From Cellvibrio polysaccharolyticus (GTDB taxonomy: Bacteria; Pseudomonadota; Gammaproteobacteria; Pseudomonadales; Cellvibrionaceae): DNA of 64,000 nucleotides. Position numbers and translations under genes: made by a program. Positions 27,449-35,018 of this stretch are shown one piece after another. Location: contig NZ_PRDL01000001.1 of the NCBI RefSeq assembly GCF_015182315.1, positions 1,488,001 to 1,552,000 on the forward strand, written 5' to 3'. Under the pieces are notes generated by a model, which was not told the origin of the DNA, did not search any database, and saw only the letters and a list, made by a program, of their open reading frames with translations. Every line of letters starts with the position of its first letter. The first letter of the stretch is position 1.

Positions 27449-29500
27449 ATGAATTGGTTAACAGGTCTCTGGAATTGGGTTGATGCCCGTCTTCCTGTGC
27501 AGCGCGCATGGGATACCCACATGGGTAAATATTACGCACCGAAGAACTTCAACTTCTGGTATTTCTTCGGTGTTCTGTCGCTGTTGGTATTGGTTAACCA
27601 GCTGGTTACCGGTATCTGGCTGACCATGAGCTACACTCCGACAGCTGAAGGCGCGTTCGCTTCAGTTGAATACATCATGCGTGATGTCGACTACGGCTGG
27701 TTGCTGCGTTACATGCACTCCACCGGTGCCTCTGCTTTCTTCGTCGTTGTTTACCTTCACATGTTCCGCGGCTTGCTGTACGGCTCTTACAAAGCGCCTC
27801 GCGAGCTGGTGTGGATTTTCGGTATGACCATTTATCTGGTGCTGATGGCAGAAGCCTTTATGGGCTACGTATTGCCATGGGGACAAATGTCCTATTGGGG
27901 CGCCCAGGTGATTGTTTCGCTGTTCGGTGCTATCCCGGTTGTCGGTGATGAACTGGTACAGTGGATTCGCGGTGACTATCTGATCTCCGGTATTACCCTG
28001 AACCGTTTCTTTGCTCTGCACGTAGTGGCCATGCCGATCGTGTTGCTGGCGCTGGTTGTGCTGCACTTGCTGGCACTGCACGAAGTGGGTTCCAACAACC
28101 CTGACGGTATCGAAATCAAAAAGAACAAAGATGAAAACGGCATCCCGCGTGATGGCGTACCTTTCCATCCGTTCTACACCGTGCATGACCTGGTGGGTAT
28201 CAGCGTATTCCTGTTCGTATTCTGTTTCGTTATTTTCTTCATGCCGGAAATGGGCGGTTTCTTCCTGGAATACGCCAACTTCGAAGAAGCAAATAACCTG
28301 AAGACGCCTGAGCACATTGCGCCGGTATGGTACTTCACACCTTTCTACGCCATTTTGCGTGCTGTTAACTTTGATCTGGGCCCACTGGATTCCAAGTTCC
28401 TGGGCTTGATTGCGATGGGTGCTGCGATTGCGATTCTGTTCGTGTTGCCATGGCTCGACAAAAGCCCGGTTAAATCCATGCGTTACAAAGGCAACTTCAG
28501 CCGTATTGCGCTGCTGGTGTTTGCTGCTTCCTTCGTGATTCTGGGTTACCTCGGCGTGAAATCACCTACCGATGGCCGTACAATTCTGGCGCAAATCTGT
28601 ACTGTGATTTACTTTGCCTACTTCATTGGCATGCCTTTCTGGACTGCGCGTGAAAAAACGCTGCCAGAACCAAAACGTGTACAAACCAAAGGCTTGCCGT
28701 TGTATATGACGCTGGGCGGGTTGGTGCTCTTCCTGGTGATGGTTATCCTGCCGATCAAAGCAGTAGGTGCAGAAGGTCATTTCAAGTGTGGTGCCATTGA
28801 GTGTGATGAAATGGTTCCGGATTTAACCAATCAGGAATCCTTGCAGCGCGGCGCCAAGTACTTTGTTAACTACTGCATGGGCTGTCACTCCGCACGTTTC
28901 TCACGTTACGAGCGCGTTGCTGATGACCTGGGTATCCCGCACGAGCTGATGACTGAAAACCTGATCTTTACCGATCAGCGTATCGGTGATCTGATGCAGA
29001 TCAGTATGCGTCCTGCGCAGGCAAAAATGTGGTTCGGTGCTGCACCGCCTGATTTGAGCCTGGTTGCCCGTTCGCGTTCTCCGGAGTGGTTGTACACTTA
29101 CCTGCGTAACTTCTACGAAGATCCGACCCGTCCGCTGGGCGTTAACAACCGGGTGTTTGCCAACGTAGGTATGCCGCACGTCATGATCGGTCTGCAAGGT
29201 CTGTTGCAGTGCGGTCCTGGTCCAAAACTGGCTCCGGGCGGCGGTGTTCTGCGTGATAACCTGGGTAACCCGGAAATTGACGAGCATTGCGGTGCACTGG
29301 TTCAGGGTTCTATCAAAGGCAGCATGAATACGGCGGAATTTGATCGTGCGGTATACGATCTGGTCAACTTCCTGGAGTATGTGGCTGAGCCTTACACGCT
29401 GGATCGTCAGCGCATTGGTATCTTCGTGCTGCTCTTCATTGGTATATTGTTCATCTTCACGTACCTGCTTAATCGCGAGTACTGGAAGGGTATTCATTAA
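27449..29500 (+). CDS. petBC: fused cytochrome b / cytochrome c1 polyprotein
   Basis: One uninterrupted 683-aa frame carries both remaining subunits of the bc1 complex. Residues 1 to about 410 are cytochrome b: haem-ligand histidines at 90 and 104 (RYMHSTG, VYLHMFRG) and at 191 and 206, and the Qo-site motif PVWY at 292-295. Residues 416-441 form a hydrophobic helix ending AVGA, which looks like the c1 signal peptide with a signal-peptidase site after Ala441. The mature c1 part (about 442-683) has the haem motif CMGCH at 476-480, a downstream methionine in ANVGMPHVM, and a C-terminal anchor (about 655-673). Separate petB and petC genes are usual in gammaproteobacteria. A comparable fusion, fbcH of Bradyrhizobium, is cleaved after membrane insertion; cleavage here is inferred. 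Confidence 0.95.
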   Translation: MNWLTGLWNWVDARLPVQRAWDTHMGKYYAPKNFNFWYFFGVLSLLVLVNQLVTGIWLTMSYTPTAEGAFASVEYIMRDVDYGWLLRYMHSTGASAFFVVVYLHMFRGLLYGSYKAPRELVWIFGMTIYLVLMAEAFMGYVLPWGQMSYWGAQVIVSLFGAIPVVGDELVQWIRGDYLISGITLNRFFALHVVAMPIVLLALVVLHLLALHEVGSNNPDGIEIKKNKDENGIPRDGVPFHPFYTVHDLVGISVFLFVFCFVIFFMPEMGGFFLEYANFEEANNLKTPEHIAPVWYFTPFYAILRAVNFDLGPLDSKFLGLIAMGAAIAILFVLPWLDKSPVKSMRYKGNFSRIALLVFAASFVILGYLGVKSPTDGRTILAQICTVIYFAYFIGMPFWTAREKTLPEPKRVQTKGLPLYMTLGGLVLFLVMVILPIKAVGAEGHFKCGAIECDEMVPDLTNQESLQRGAKYFVNYCMGCHSARFSRYERVADDLGIPHELMTENLIFTDQRIGDLMQISMRPAQAKMWFGAAPPDLSLVARSRSPEWLYTYLRNFYEDPTRPLGVNNRVFANVGMPHVMIGLQGLLQCGPGPKLAPGGGVLRDNLGNPEIDEHCGALVQGSIKGSMNTAEFDRAVYDLVNFLEYVAEPYTLDRQRIGIFVLLFIGILFIFTYLLNREYWKGIH

Positions 29501-29516
29501 TCGTTGAATACTCGGA

Positions 29517-29545
29517 AACGGGCGGTTCTTACCGCCCGTTTTTGT
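29517..29545 (+). terminator. terminator after petBC
   Basis: AACGGGCGGT (29517-29526) and ACCGCCCGTT (29531-29540) form a perfect 10-bp stem with a TCTT loop, followed by TTT-G-TTT. Confidence 0.88.
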
Positions 29546-29571
29546 TTGTGGCTTTCAGGGGTTAAAGATTT

Positions 29572-30201
29572 ATGAATAACAAACGCTCTGCAATGACGCT
29601 TTATTCCGATAGCAATTCGCACGCCAGCCATCGGGTCCGGATTGTTCTGGCTGAAAAAGGCATTGCGGTCGATGTTATGGCGACATCACCTGAAAAATTG
29701 CCTGCCTTCCTGCTGGATTTAAACCCCTATAACACCCTGCCCATCTTGCTCGACCGTGACGATCTGGTTCTTTTTGAGCCGCGGGTGATTATGGAGTATC
29801 TTGATGAGCGTTTTCCGCATCCGCCGCTATTGCCGGTGTATCCGGTAGCGCGAGCGAAAAGCCGTTTGTGGATTTACCGTCTCGACAAGGAATGGGCGCC
29901 CTGGGTGGATACACTGCTGGGCAAATCGCCGCCTGCTGCGGTAGAAAAAGCGCGCAGTGAATTTAAAAGCAGCCTGGTTGCTGTTGCACCGGTATTTGCT
30001 GAAAAGCCGTTTTTTCTCAGCGACGAGTTCTCGTTGATGGATTGTTGTCTGGCGCCGATCTTGTGGCGTTTGCCGCTGATGGGCATAGAGCTGGAAAATA
30101 ACGCGCACAACCGGCCATTGCTGGAGTATATGCAGCGGGTATTTGCCCGTGATACGTTTCAAGCCGGTTTGTCGGATGAAGAGCGTTTAATGCGCTCATA
30201 A
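29572..30201 (+). CDS. sspA: stringent starvation protein A
   Basis: SspA has a glutathione-transferase fold but no transferase activity. It binds RNA polymerase and modulates transcription during starvation and acid stress. The 209-aa product shows the N-terminal thioredoxin-like part (MTLYSDSNSHASHRVRIVLA), the NPYNTLPILLDRDD segment and the C-terminal helical domain. The ATG at 29572 is used; an ATG at 29593 is an alternative. The petABC-sspA-sspB order is conserved in Pseudomonas. Confidence 0.95.
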   Translation: MNNKRSAMTLYSDSNSHASHRVRIVLAEKGIAVDVMATSPEKLPAFLLDLNPYNTLPILLDRDDLVLFEPRVIMEYLDERFPHPPLLPVYPVARAKSRLWIYRLDKEWAPWVDTLLGKSPPAAVEKARSEFKSSLVAVAPVFAEKPFFLSDEFSLMDCCLAPILWRLPLMGIELENNAHNRPLLEYMQRVFARDTFQAGLSDEERLMRS

Positions 30202-30261
30202 TGTTTTTTTATGAATTGATTAACCGGGCGCCTTTGGTGGTCCGGCTCGGGGTAATTTTTT

Positions 30262-30693
30262 ATGTCCATGACTTCCAGTCGTCCTTATCTGGTTCGCGCA
30301 CTTTATGAGTGGATTGTTGATAATGAAGTAACACCGCATATTCTGGTCGATGCGCATTACCCGGAAACCCACGTGCCACAACAGCACGTCAATAAAGATG
30401 GCCACATCATCCTGAATATTTCCCCCTCTGCCTTGCGGGATTTTTACATGGGGCCAGACTCCATCGCATTTAATGCCCGCTTTGGTGGTGTTCCCTTTGA
30501 TCTGTTTATTCCTTACGGCGCGGTGCTGGGCATTTACGCCCGCGAAAATGGCCAGGGAATGATGTTTGAGGCTGAGCCGGCACCGAAGTCGCCATCCCCC
30601 AGCCCGGTTTCGCCGGCACCTGCGCCCGCTACGGTAACTGACATTGGCAGTGGCTCCAAACCGCGGAAGGGCGGCCTGCGAGTGATAAAGTAG
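30262..30693 (+). CDS. sspB: ClpXP adaptor protein SspB
   Basis: SspB binds ssrA-tagged proteins stalled on ribosomes and delivers them to ClpXP. The 143-aa product has the conserved folded domain (YLVRALYEWIVDNEVTPHIL; NISPSALRDF; ARFGGVPFDLFIPYGAVLGI). A Pro/Ala/Ser-rich linker follows, then the ClpX-binding tail ending GGLRVIK. The linker is proline-rich (about residues 110-128). Confidence 0.95.
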   Translation: MSMTSSRPYLVRALYEWIVDNEVTPHILVDAHYPETHVPQQHVNKDGHIILNISPSALRDFYMGPDSIAFNARFGGVPFDLFIPYGAVLGIYARENGQGMMFEAEPAPKSPSPSPVSPAPAPATVTDIGSGSKPRKGGLRVIK

Positions 30694-30704
30694 CGCTGTG
30701 TTAC

Positions 30705-30736
30705 CGGAATCAACAGGTGGTTTTCTGTTGATTCCG
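30705..30736 (+). terminator. perfect 12-bp inverted repeat after sspB, possible terminator
   Basis: CGGAATCAACAG (30705-30716) and CTGTTGATTCCG (30725-30736) form a 12-bp perfect stem with an 8-nt loop. The sequence after it is A/T-rich but has no T run, so it may stabilise the 3' end rather than terminate strongly. Confidence 0.55.
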
Positions 30737-30897
30737 TAAAATTATTAACAGTGTTTTTTTAATTTCCTGCCTTGGGTTTTCATAACCTCTGCTTATTTGC
30801 CTCTTCTGGTCATAACAATACGATCTTTGTGGCACCTGAATAACTGACTGATACTTAAAGCGTTCCCTCATAAAAATCAGTTATCAGGAGCAAGACT

Positions 30898-31515
30898 ATG
30901 GCCATGCTGCAACATACCGTGGGTGTGTTTATCAATCCTGACAAAGAATGGCAGCGCATTCGCGACGAGCGCCATTCTTACCTTCAAGTCTATCTGGTGC
31001 ATACCCCCCTGTTGGCACTGATCCCGGTGATTGCGGCCTGGTTCGGCGTAACCCAGGTTGGCTGGAGTGTTGGCAGCGGCGGGGTGGTCAAGTTAACCTC
31101 TGAAAGTGCGCTCTGGTTGTGTATTGGTGCTTACTTTGCCCAGCTGGGTGTTATTTATGCGCTTGGCGAATACATTCACTGGATGTCGCGCAGCTTCGGG
31201 GTTTCCGGAGACAGGGCGCAGCGGCATTATGGCAGCATGGCGATGGCGGTTTATTCTGCCGCGCCGCTGATGGTTGCCGGATTGGCACTGGTTTATCCGC
31301 ACTTATGGCTGGTCGCCAGTGTGTTTCTTATCGCCGGCGCCTACTCGGTTTATCTGGTTTATGAGGGCATCCCCATATTGATGAATATCCCCAAAGAACG
31401 GGGTTTTATCTATTCGAGTTCGGTAATCACCGTCGCTCTGGTGCTGGCCGTGGTGGTATTGGCGGGTACGGTTATTGTGTGGGGAATGGGGCTGGGGCCT
31501 ATCTATACGCACTAA
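30898..31515 (+). CDS. Yip1-family inner-membrane protein
   Basis: The 205-aa product is a polytopic membrane protein of the Yip1/DUF1282 type. A short cytoplasmic N-terminus with the family signature NPDKEWQRIRDER (about residues 13-25) is followed by about five hydrophobic helices (about 35-50, 70-90, 115-135, 138-155 and 175-195). The role of bacterial members is not known. CAGGAGC lies upstream of the ATG. It stands alone, with a hairpin before it and a terminator after it. Confidence 0.85.
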   Translation: MAMLQHTVGVFINPDKEWQRIRDERHSYLQVYLVHTPLLALIPVIAAWFGVTQVGWSVGSGGVVKLTSESALWLCIGAYFAQLGVIYALGEYIHWMSRSFGVSGDRAQRHYGSMAMAVYSAAPLMVAGLALVYPHLWLVASVFLIAGAYSVYLVYEGIPILMNIPKERGFIYSSSVITVALVLAVVVLAGTVIVWGMGLGPIYTH

Positions 31516-31542
31516 TCCCGTTATCTGATACTCTGCAGCTAC

Positions 31543-31575
31543 ATGAAAAAAGCAGCCTTTGGGCTGCTTTTTTCA
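31543..31575. terminator. terminator between the Yip1-like gene and pstS
   Basis: AGCAGCC (31551-31557) and GGCTGCT (31562-31568) with a 4-nt loop. They are extended by ATGAAAAA and TTTTTCAT on the flanks into a stem of about 15 bp with a T run. Confidence 0.9.
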
Positions 31576-31601
31576 TGTCTGTCACCCGGCGACCCTGTGT
31601 C

Positions 31602-31635
31602 CAGTCATGAAATTGTCATATTCTGTTTGTAACAT
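31602..31635 (+). promoter_or_regulatory. Pho box and -10 element of the pst operon
   Basis: Two direct half-sites, CAGTCAT (31602-31608) and TTGTCAT (31613-31619), each match the PhoB half-site CTGTCAT at 6 of 7 positions and are separated by 4 bp, the standard 11-bp repeat. TAACAT (31630-31635) lies 10 bp downstream as a -10 element, the usual spacing for PhoB-activated promoters. The pstS start is 52 bp further on. This predicts induction under phosphate limitation. Confidence 0.8.
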
Positions 31636-31687
31636 AACCGTAAAAAAACGACACTTCGGGAATCTTTCACCGGCTGCGGTTTATCGA

Positions 31688-32656
31688 ATGCTCCAACAGT
31701 TTTTGCGGGTTCTTATTTTATGCGGGTTTGCGGCTGGTTCATTTGCAGGGGCGCAGCCATCAGATTCGTCTGAATATCAGCCCGTGTCCGGGATTGGAGG
31801 CACCCTGAATAGCATGGGTTCCGACTCCCTGAATAATTTATTAATTCTCTGGAGCGAAGCCTTTCAGCGCTATTATCCGGCGGTCAATATACAGGTGCAG
31901 GGCACCGGTTCATCCATTGCACCCACCGCGTTGCTCGAAGGAACGGCCAATCTGGGGCCGATGAGTCGGGAAATGCGCGCCACTGAAAAAGAGATTTTTG
32001 CATCCCGCTATGGCTACTACCCAACGGCAATTCCTGTCGCTTTGGATGTGATTGCCGTTTATGTGCACAGGAACAACCCGCTGACAAAGTTAAGCATGAC
32101 GCAGCTGGACGCCATTTTTTCGGTATCCCGCCGGTGTGGGCAAGCTGCTGATATTCGCTTCTGGGGTGATCTTGGTCTGGAAGGTTCCTGGGCAAAACGC
32201 GATTTTGAGCGTTACAGCCGACATACCGTCTCCGGCACTTACGGATTTTTCAAAAATACTGCACTCTGTGGTGGTGACTTTAAAGCGGATATCAATGAAA
32301 TGCCGGGGTCTGCCTCGGTAGTGAATGGTGTTGCCGGTTCCATCAATGGCATTGGCTACGCCGGTATTGGATTCAAAAGTGCCGGGGTGAAGTCGCTGGC
32401 GATTGATGTAGCCGGGAAGGCACTGCTGCCCAACCGCGAAAACGCCCGGTCCGGCAGTTATCCGCTGGTGCGAACGCTCTATCTTTACGTGAATCGTCAT
32501 CCCGATCATCCTTTATCGGCGTTGGAAACCGAATTTTTAAAACTGATCTTTTCACAGGAAGGTCAGGATATTATTGCGCAGGATGGTTATATTCCGTTGC
32601 CGTCAGAACAGCTGCAACAAGTGCGTCATACGCTTGGCTTTGCTGCGGAACATTAA
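31688..32656 (+). CDS. pstS: phosphate-binding periplasmic protein PstS
   Basis: High-affinity phosphate receptor of the Pst ABC transporter. The 322-aa product starts with a Sec signal peptide (MLQQFLRVLILCGFAAGSFA, cleavage near AGA-QPSD). The family motifs are GGTLNSMGSDSLNNLL, QGTGSSIAPTALLEGTANLG and SREM, plus the late SGSYPLVRTLYLYV. The frame is open back to 31559, but that part overlaps the terminator and Pho box, so the ATG at 31688 is chosen. It is the first gene of pstSCAB-phoU. Confidence 0.95.
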   Translation: MLQQFLRVLILCGFAAGSFAGAQPSDSSEYQPVSGIGGTLNSMGSDSLNNLLILWSEAFQRYYPAVNIQVQGTGSSIAPTALLEGTANLGPMSREMRATEKEIFASRYGYYPTAIPVALDVIAVYVHRNNPLTKLSMTQLDAIFSVSRRCGQAADIRFWGDLGLEGSWAKRDFERYSRHTVSGTYGFFKNTALCGGDFKADINEMPGSASVVNGVAGSINGIGYAGIGFKSAGVKSLAIDVAGKALLPNRENARSGSYPLVRTLYLYVNRHPDHPLSALETEFLKLIFSQEGQDIIAQDGYIPLPSEQLQQVRHTLGFAAEH

Positions 32657-32738
32657 ATTCTCTGATGGATTTTATAGCGCGGTGTGGGTTGATAATTGAA
32701 GGTTCAGATCCTTTTATGCGGGTTAAACAAGCAACATC

Positions 32739-35000
32739 ATGATGGACAGCCAATCGGAGCCGGCAGCTGCTTTACCCGATGCATCGCAGCGGGCGCGTTT
32801 GCGCCGTACCCGTTTATTGAGGGATATTCTGGCCCGCATCGGGGTTTCCCTCGCCGGGTTTGCGGTGATCGGTTCGCTGGCGCTGATTATTATCTACATG
32901 TTTTATCAGGCCGCTCCGGCTTTTCAGGCACCGGCGGTGACCGTTACCGCCCATACGGCAGCTCAGGCGGACGAGCCTGCCAGGTTGGCACTGCTTCAGC
33001 CGCGTCAATCAAGCCATGCATTGATCGTCAATGCGGCGGGTGAGGTCGATGTATTTGATCCTGTTTCGGCAAAAAAAATTCAGCAGCTGTCGTTATTGTC
33101 TGACGAGGCGCTATTAACCAGTGCGACTATGTCAGTAACAGCGGGTTCCTGGTTGGCGGCAGGGTTTGCAGATGGCTATATCCAATTGCTTCAGGTGATT
33201 CCTGCGCTGACCGCGCAACCTGGTACCACGCCGGTAAAAACGTTATTCCCGGACAAAAAAGGTTATTTGTTAGACCTGCAGGGCGCAGCGATTCATTCGC
33301 TGGCGGTGCGGGCGACCGGCGATCAACTGTTTGCGGTGGCCGCCACGCAGGACCACCGATTATTGTTGGCCGCGTTTGAACTCACCAAACAGCCCGACGA
33401 AAGTTTTACCGTCCAGGCCAGCCAGGTAATATCCCTCCCGACGTTGGAATCCGGCGCTTTGCCGCACAAGCTGCACCTGTCGCGAAACGGTGATTATGCG
33501 GTGGTGGCTGACGATCAGGGTTATTTGAATTTGCTGGATTTACGCAATTGGCAGGTACCGCAACAGGCGGCGCGGGTGAGGGCGACCAGCACCAGCATCA
33601 ATGCCTTGCAAGGTTTGCCGGGGGATATATCGCTCATTACCGGCGATGCGCTCGGGCAGCTTTTGCAGTGGTTTGTGGTAACAACGCCCGAAGGCGAGAT
33701 GACGCTGCAGCCGGTGCGTGAATTTGAAGCCATGCCGGGCAGCGTTACTGCGATTACTGCTGAATCGGCTCGCCGAGGCTTTCTGGTTGCGGACAACAAA
33801 GGTTATTTCGGCATTTACTATGTGTCTTCCGTGGCGGCGTTGTTGCAAAAAAAAATTCCGCTGAGTGGAAGCATCAGCCAGATTTCCATGTCGGCAGACA
33901 ACCAGCGCGCTTTGTTGGCGACAGATCAGGGCGATCTGGTGCGCTTGCATATCCGCAATACCCACCCGGACGTTTCGCTCTCTTCGCTCTGGCAAAAAAC
34001 ACATCATGAAGGTCGTGCCTCGCCGGATTATGTCTGGCAAGCAACCTCCACCGATGATACCTACGATGCAAAAATGAGTCTGGTGCCGTTAACGGTAGGC
34101 ACCTTGAAAGCCGCACTTTACGCCATGTTGTTTGCTATTCCGCTCGGTGTGATGGCTGCCATTTACACCGCTTGCTTTATGCATCCACGTCATCGTGAAC
34201 GCGTAAAACCGGCTATTGAAATGATGGAAGCCTTGCCAACGGTGATTATCGGTTTTCTGGCGGGCATCTGGTTCGCGCCGGTTATTGAGCAGCATCTGGT
34301 GCTGTTTTTCACTTTGCTGGTGGTGATGCCGACGGGGTTTATTCTCTTCGGCTTTGTTTTTTCGCTACTGCCAGCCGGTTTGCACGAGCGCTTGTCCCGT
34401 GGTCGTGAAGCATTATTACTTTTGCTACCGCTGGTCGTGTTATCGCTGTTTTGTGTCGCCATTGCGCCGCTGATCGAGCAGCTGTTTTTTGCGGGCGACA
34501 TGCGTATATGGTTATCGGCGCAAGGCATGGATTATCAACAACGCAATGCCCTGGTGATTGGTGTCGCGATGGGTTTCGCGATTATTCCCACCGTATTTAC
34601 CTTATCCGAAGAAGCTTTGTTCAGTGTGCCCCGGCATTTATCCCAGGGTTCAATGGCGTTGGGCGCAACCGCCTGGCAAACCTTGTATTACGTGGTGCTG
34701 CCAACCGCCAGTGCCGGTATTCTTTCTGCCATTATGCTGGGCTTTGGTCGTGCCATCGGTGAAACCATGATTATTTTAATGGCTTCCAGTAACAGTCCGC
34801 TGGTCAATTTAAATCTCTTCGAAGGCTTTCGTGGTTTAACCTCAACACTGGCGGTTGAATTGCCGGAAGCGGCTTCCGGGAGCAGTCATTTCCGGGTTTT
34901 ATTTATAGCGGCGTTGGTTTTATTGGTGCTGACCTTTGCGGTAAACACGATTGCGGAGTTGATTCGTCAGCGTATTCGCAAGCAGTATAAAAATCTTTAA
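32739..35000 (+). CDS. pstC: phosphate ABC transporter permease PstC, long form
   Basis: Inner-membrane permease subunit of the Pst transporter. The 753-aa protein is more than twice the length of E. coli PstC (319 aa). After a first helix (about residues 30-56) comes a periplasmic insert of about 390 residues with beta-propeller-like repeats (for example DDQGYLNLLDLRN). The ABC permease domain starts near residue 454 (VGTLKAALYAMLFAIPLG) and has the conserved EAA loop (ALGATAWQTLYYVVLPTA). A similar long form occurs in Pseudomonas and relatives. The role of the insert is unknown to me. Confidence 0.93.
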   Translation: MMDSQSEPAAALPDASQRARLRRTRLLRDILARIGVSLAGFAVIGSLALIIIYMFYQAAPAFQAPAVTVTAHTAAQADEPARLALLQPRQSSHALIVNAAGEVDVFDPVSAKKIQQLSLLSDEALLTSATMSVTAGSWLAAGFADGYIQLLQVIPALTAQPGTTPVKTLFPDKKGYLLDLQGAAIHSLAVRATGDQLFAVAATQDHRLLLAAFELTKQPDESFTVQASQVISLPTLESGALPHKLHLSRNGDYAVVADDQGYLNLLDLRNWQVPQQAARVRATSTSINALQGLPGDISLITGDALGQLLQWFVVTTPEGEMTLQPVREFEAMPGSVTAITAESARRGFLVADNKGYFGIYYVSSVAALLQKKIPLSGSISQISMSADNQRALLATDQGDLVRLHIRNTHPDVSLSSLWQKTHHEGRASPDYVWQATSTDDTYDAKMSLVPLTVGTLKAALYAMLFAIPLGVMAAIYTACFMHPRHRERVKPAIEMMEALPTVIIGFLAGIWFAPVIEQHLVLFFTLLVVMPTGFILFGFVFSLLPAGLHERLSRGREALLLLLPLVVLSLFCVAIAPLIEQLFFAGDMRIWLSAQGMDYQQRNALVIGVAMGFAIIPTVFTLSEEALFSVPRHLSQGSMALGATAWQTLYYVVLPTASAGILSAIMLGFGRAIGETMIILMASSNSPLVNLNLFEGFRGLTSTLAVELPEAASGSSHFRVLFIAALVLLVLTFAVNTIAELIRQRIRKQYKNL

Positions 35001-35018
35001 CGCAATGCAGGGTATTTT

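Noticed and set aside
27449..29500. Reading petB and petC as two genes with a missed stop
   Set aside because: The frame is open throughout and no stop codon or new Shine-Dalgarno/ATG pair is visible at the b/c1 boundary (residues 405-420).
30705..30736. 12-bp inverted repeat after sspB as a strong terminator
   Set aside because: No T run follows; kept only as a possible terminator or mRNA-stability hairpin.
31579..31585. Perfect PhoB half-site CTGTCAC in the terminator region before pstS
   Set aside because: No partner half-site lies 11 bp away on either side. The pair at 31602-31619 has proper spacing and a -10 downstream.
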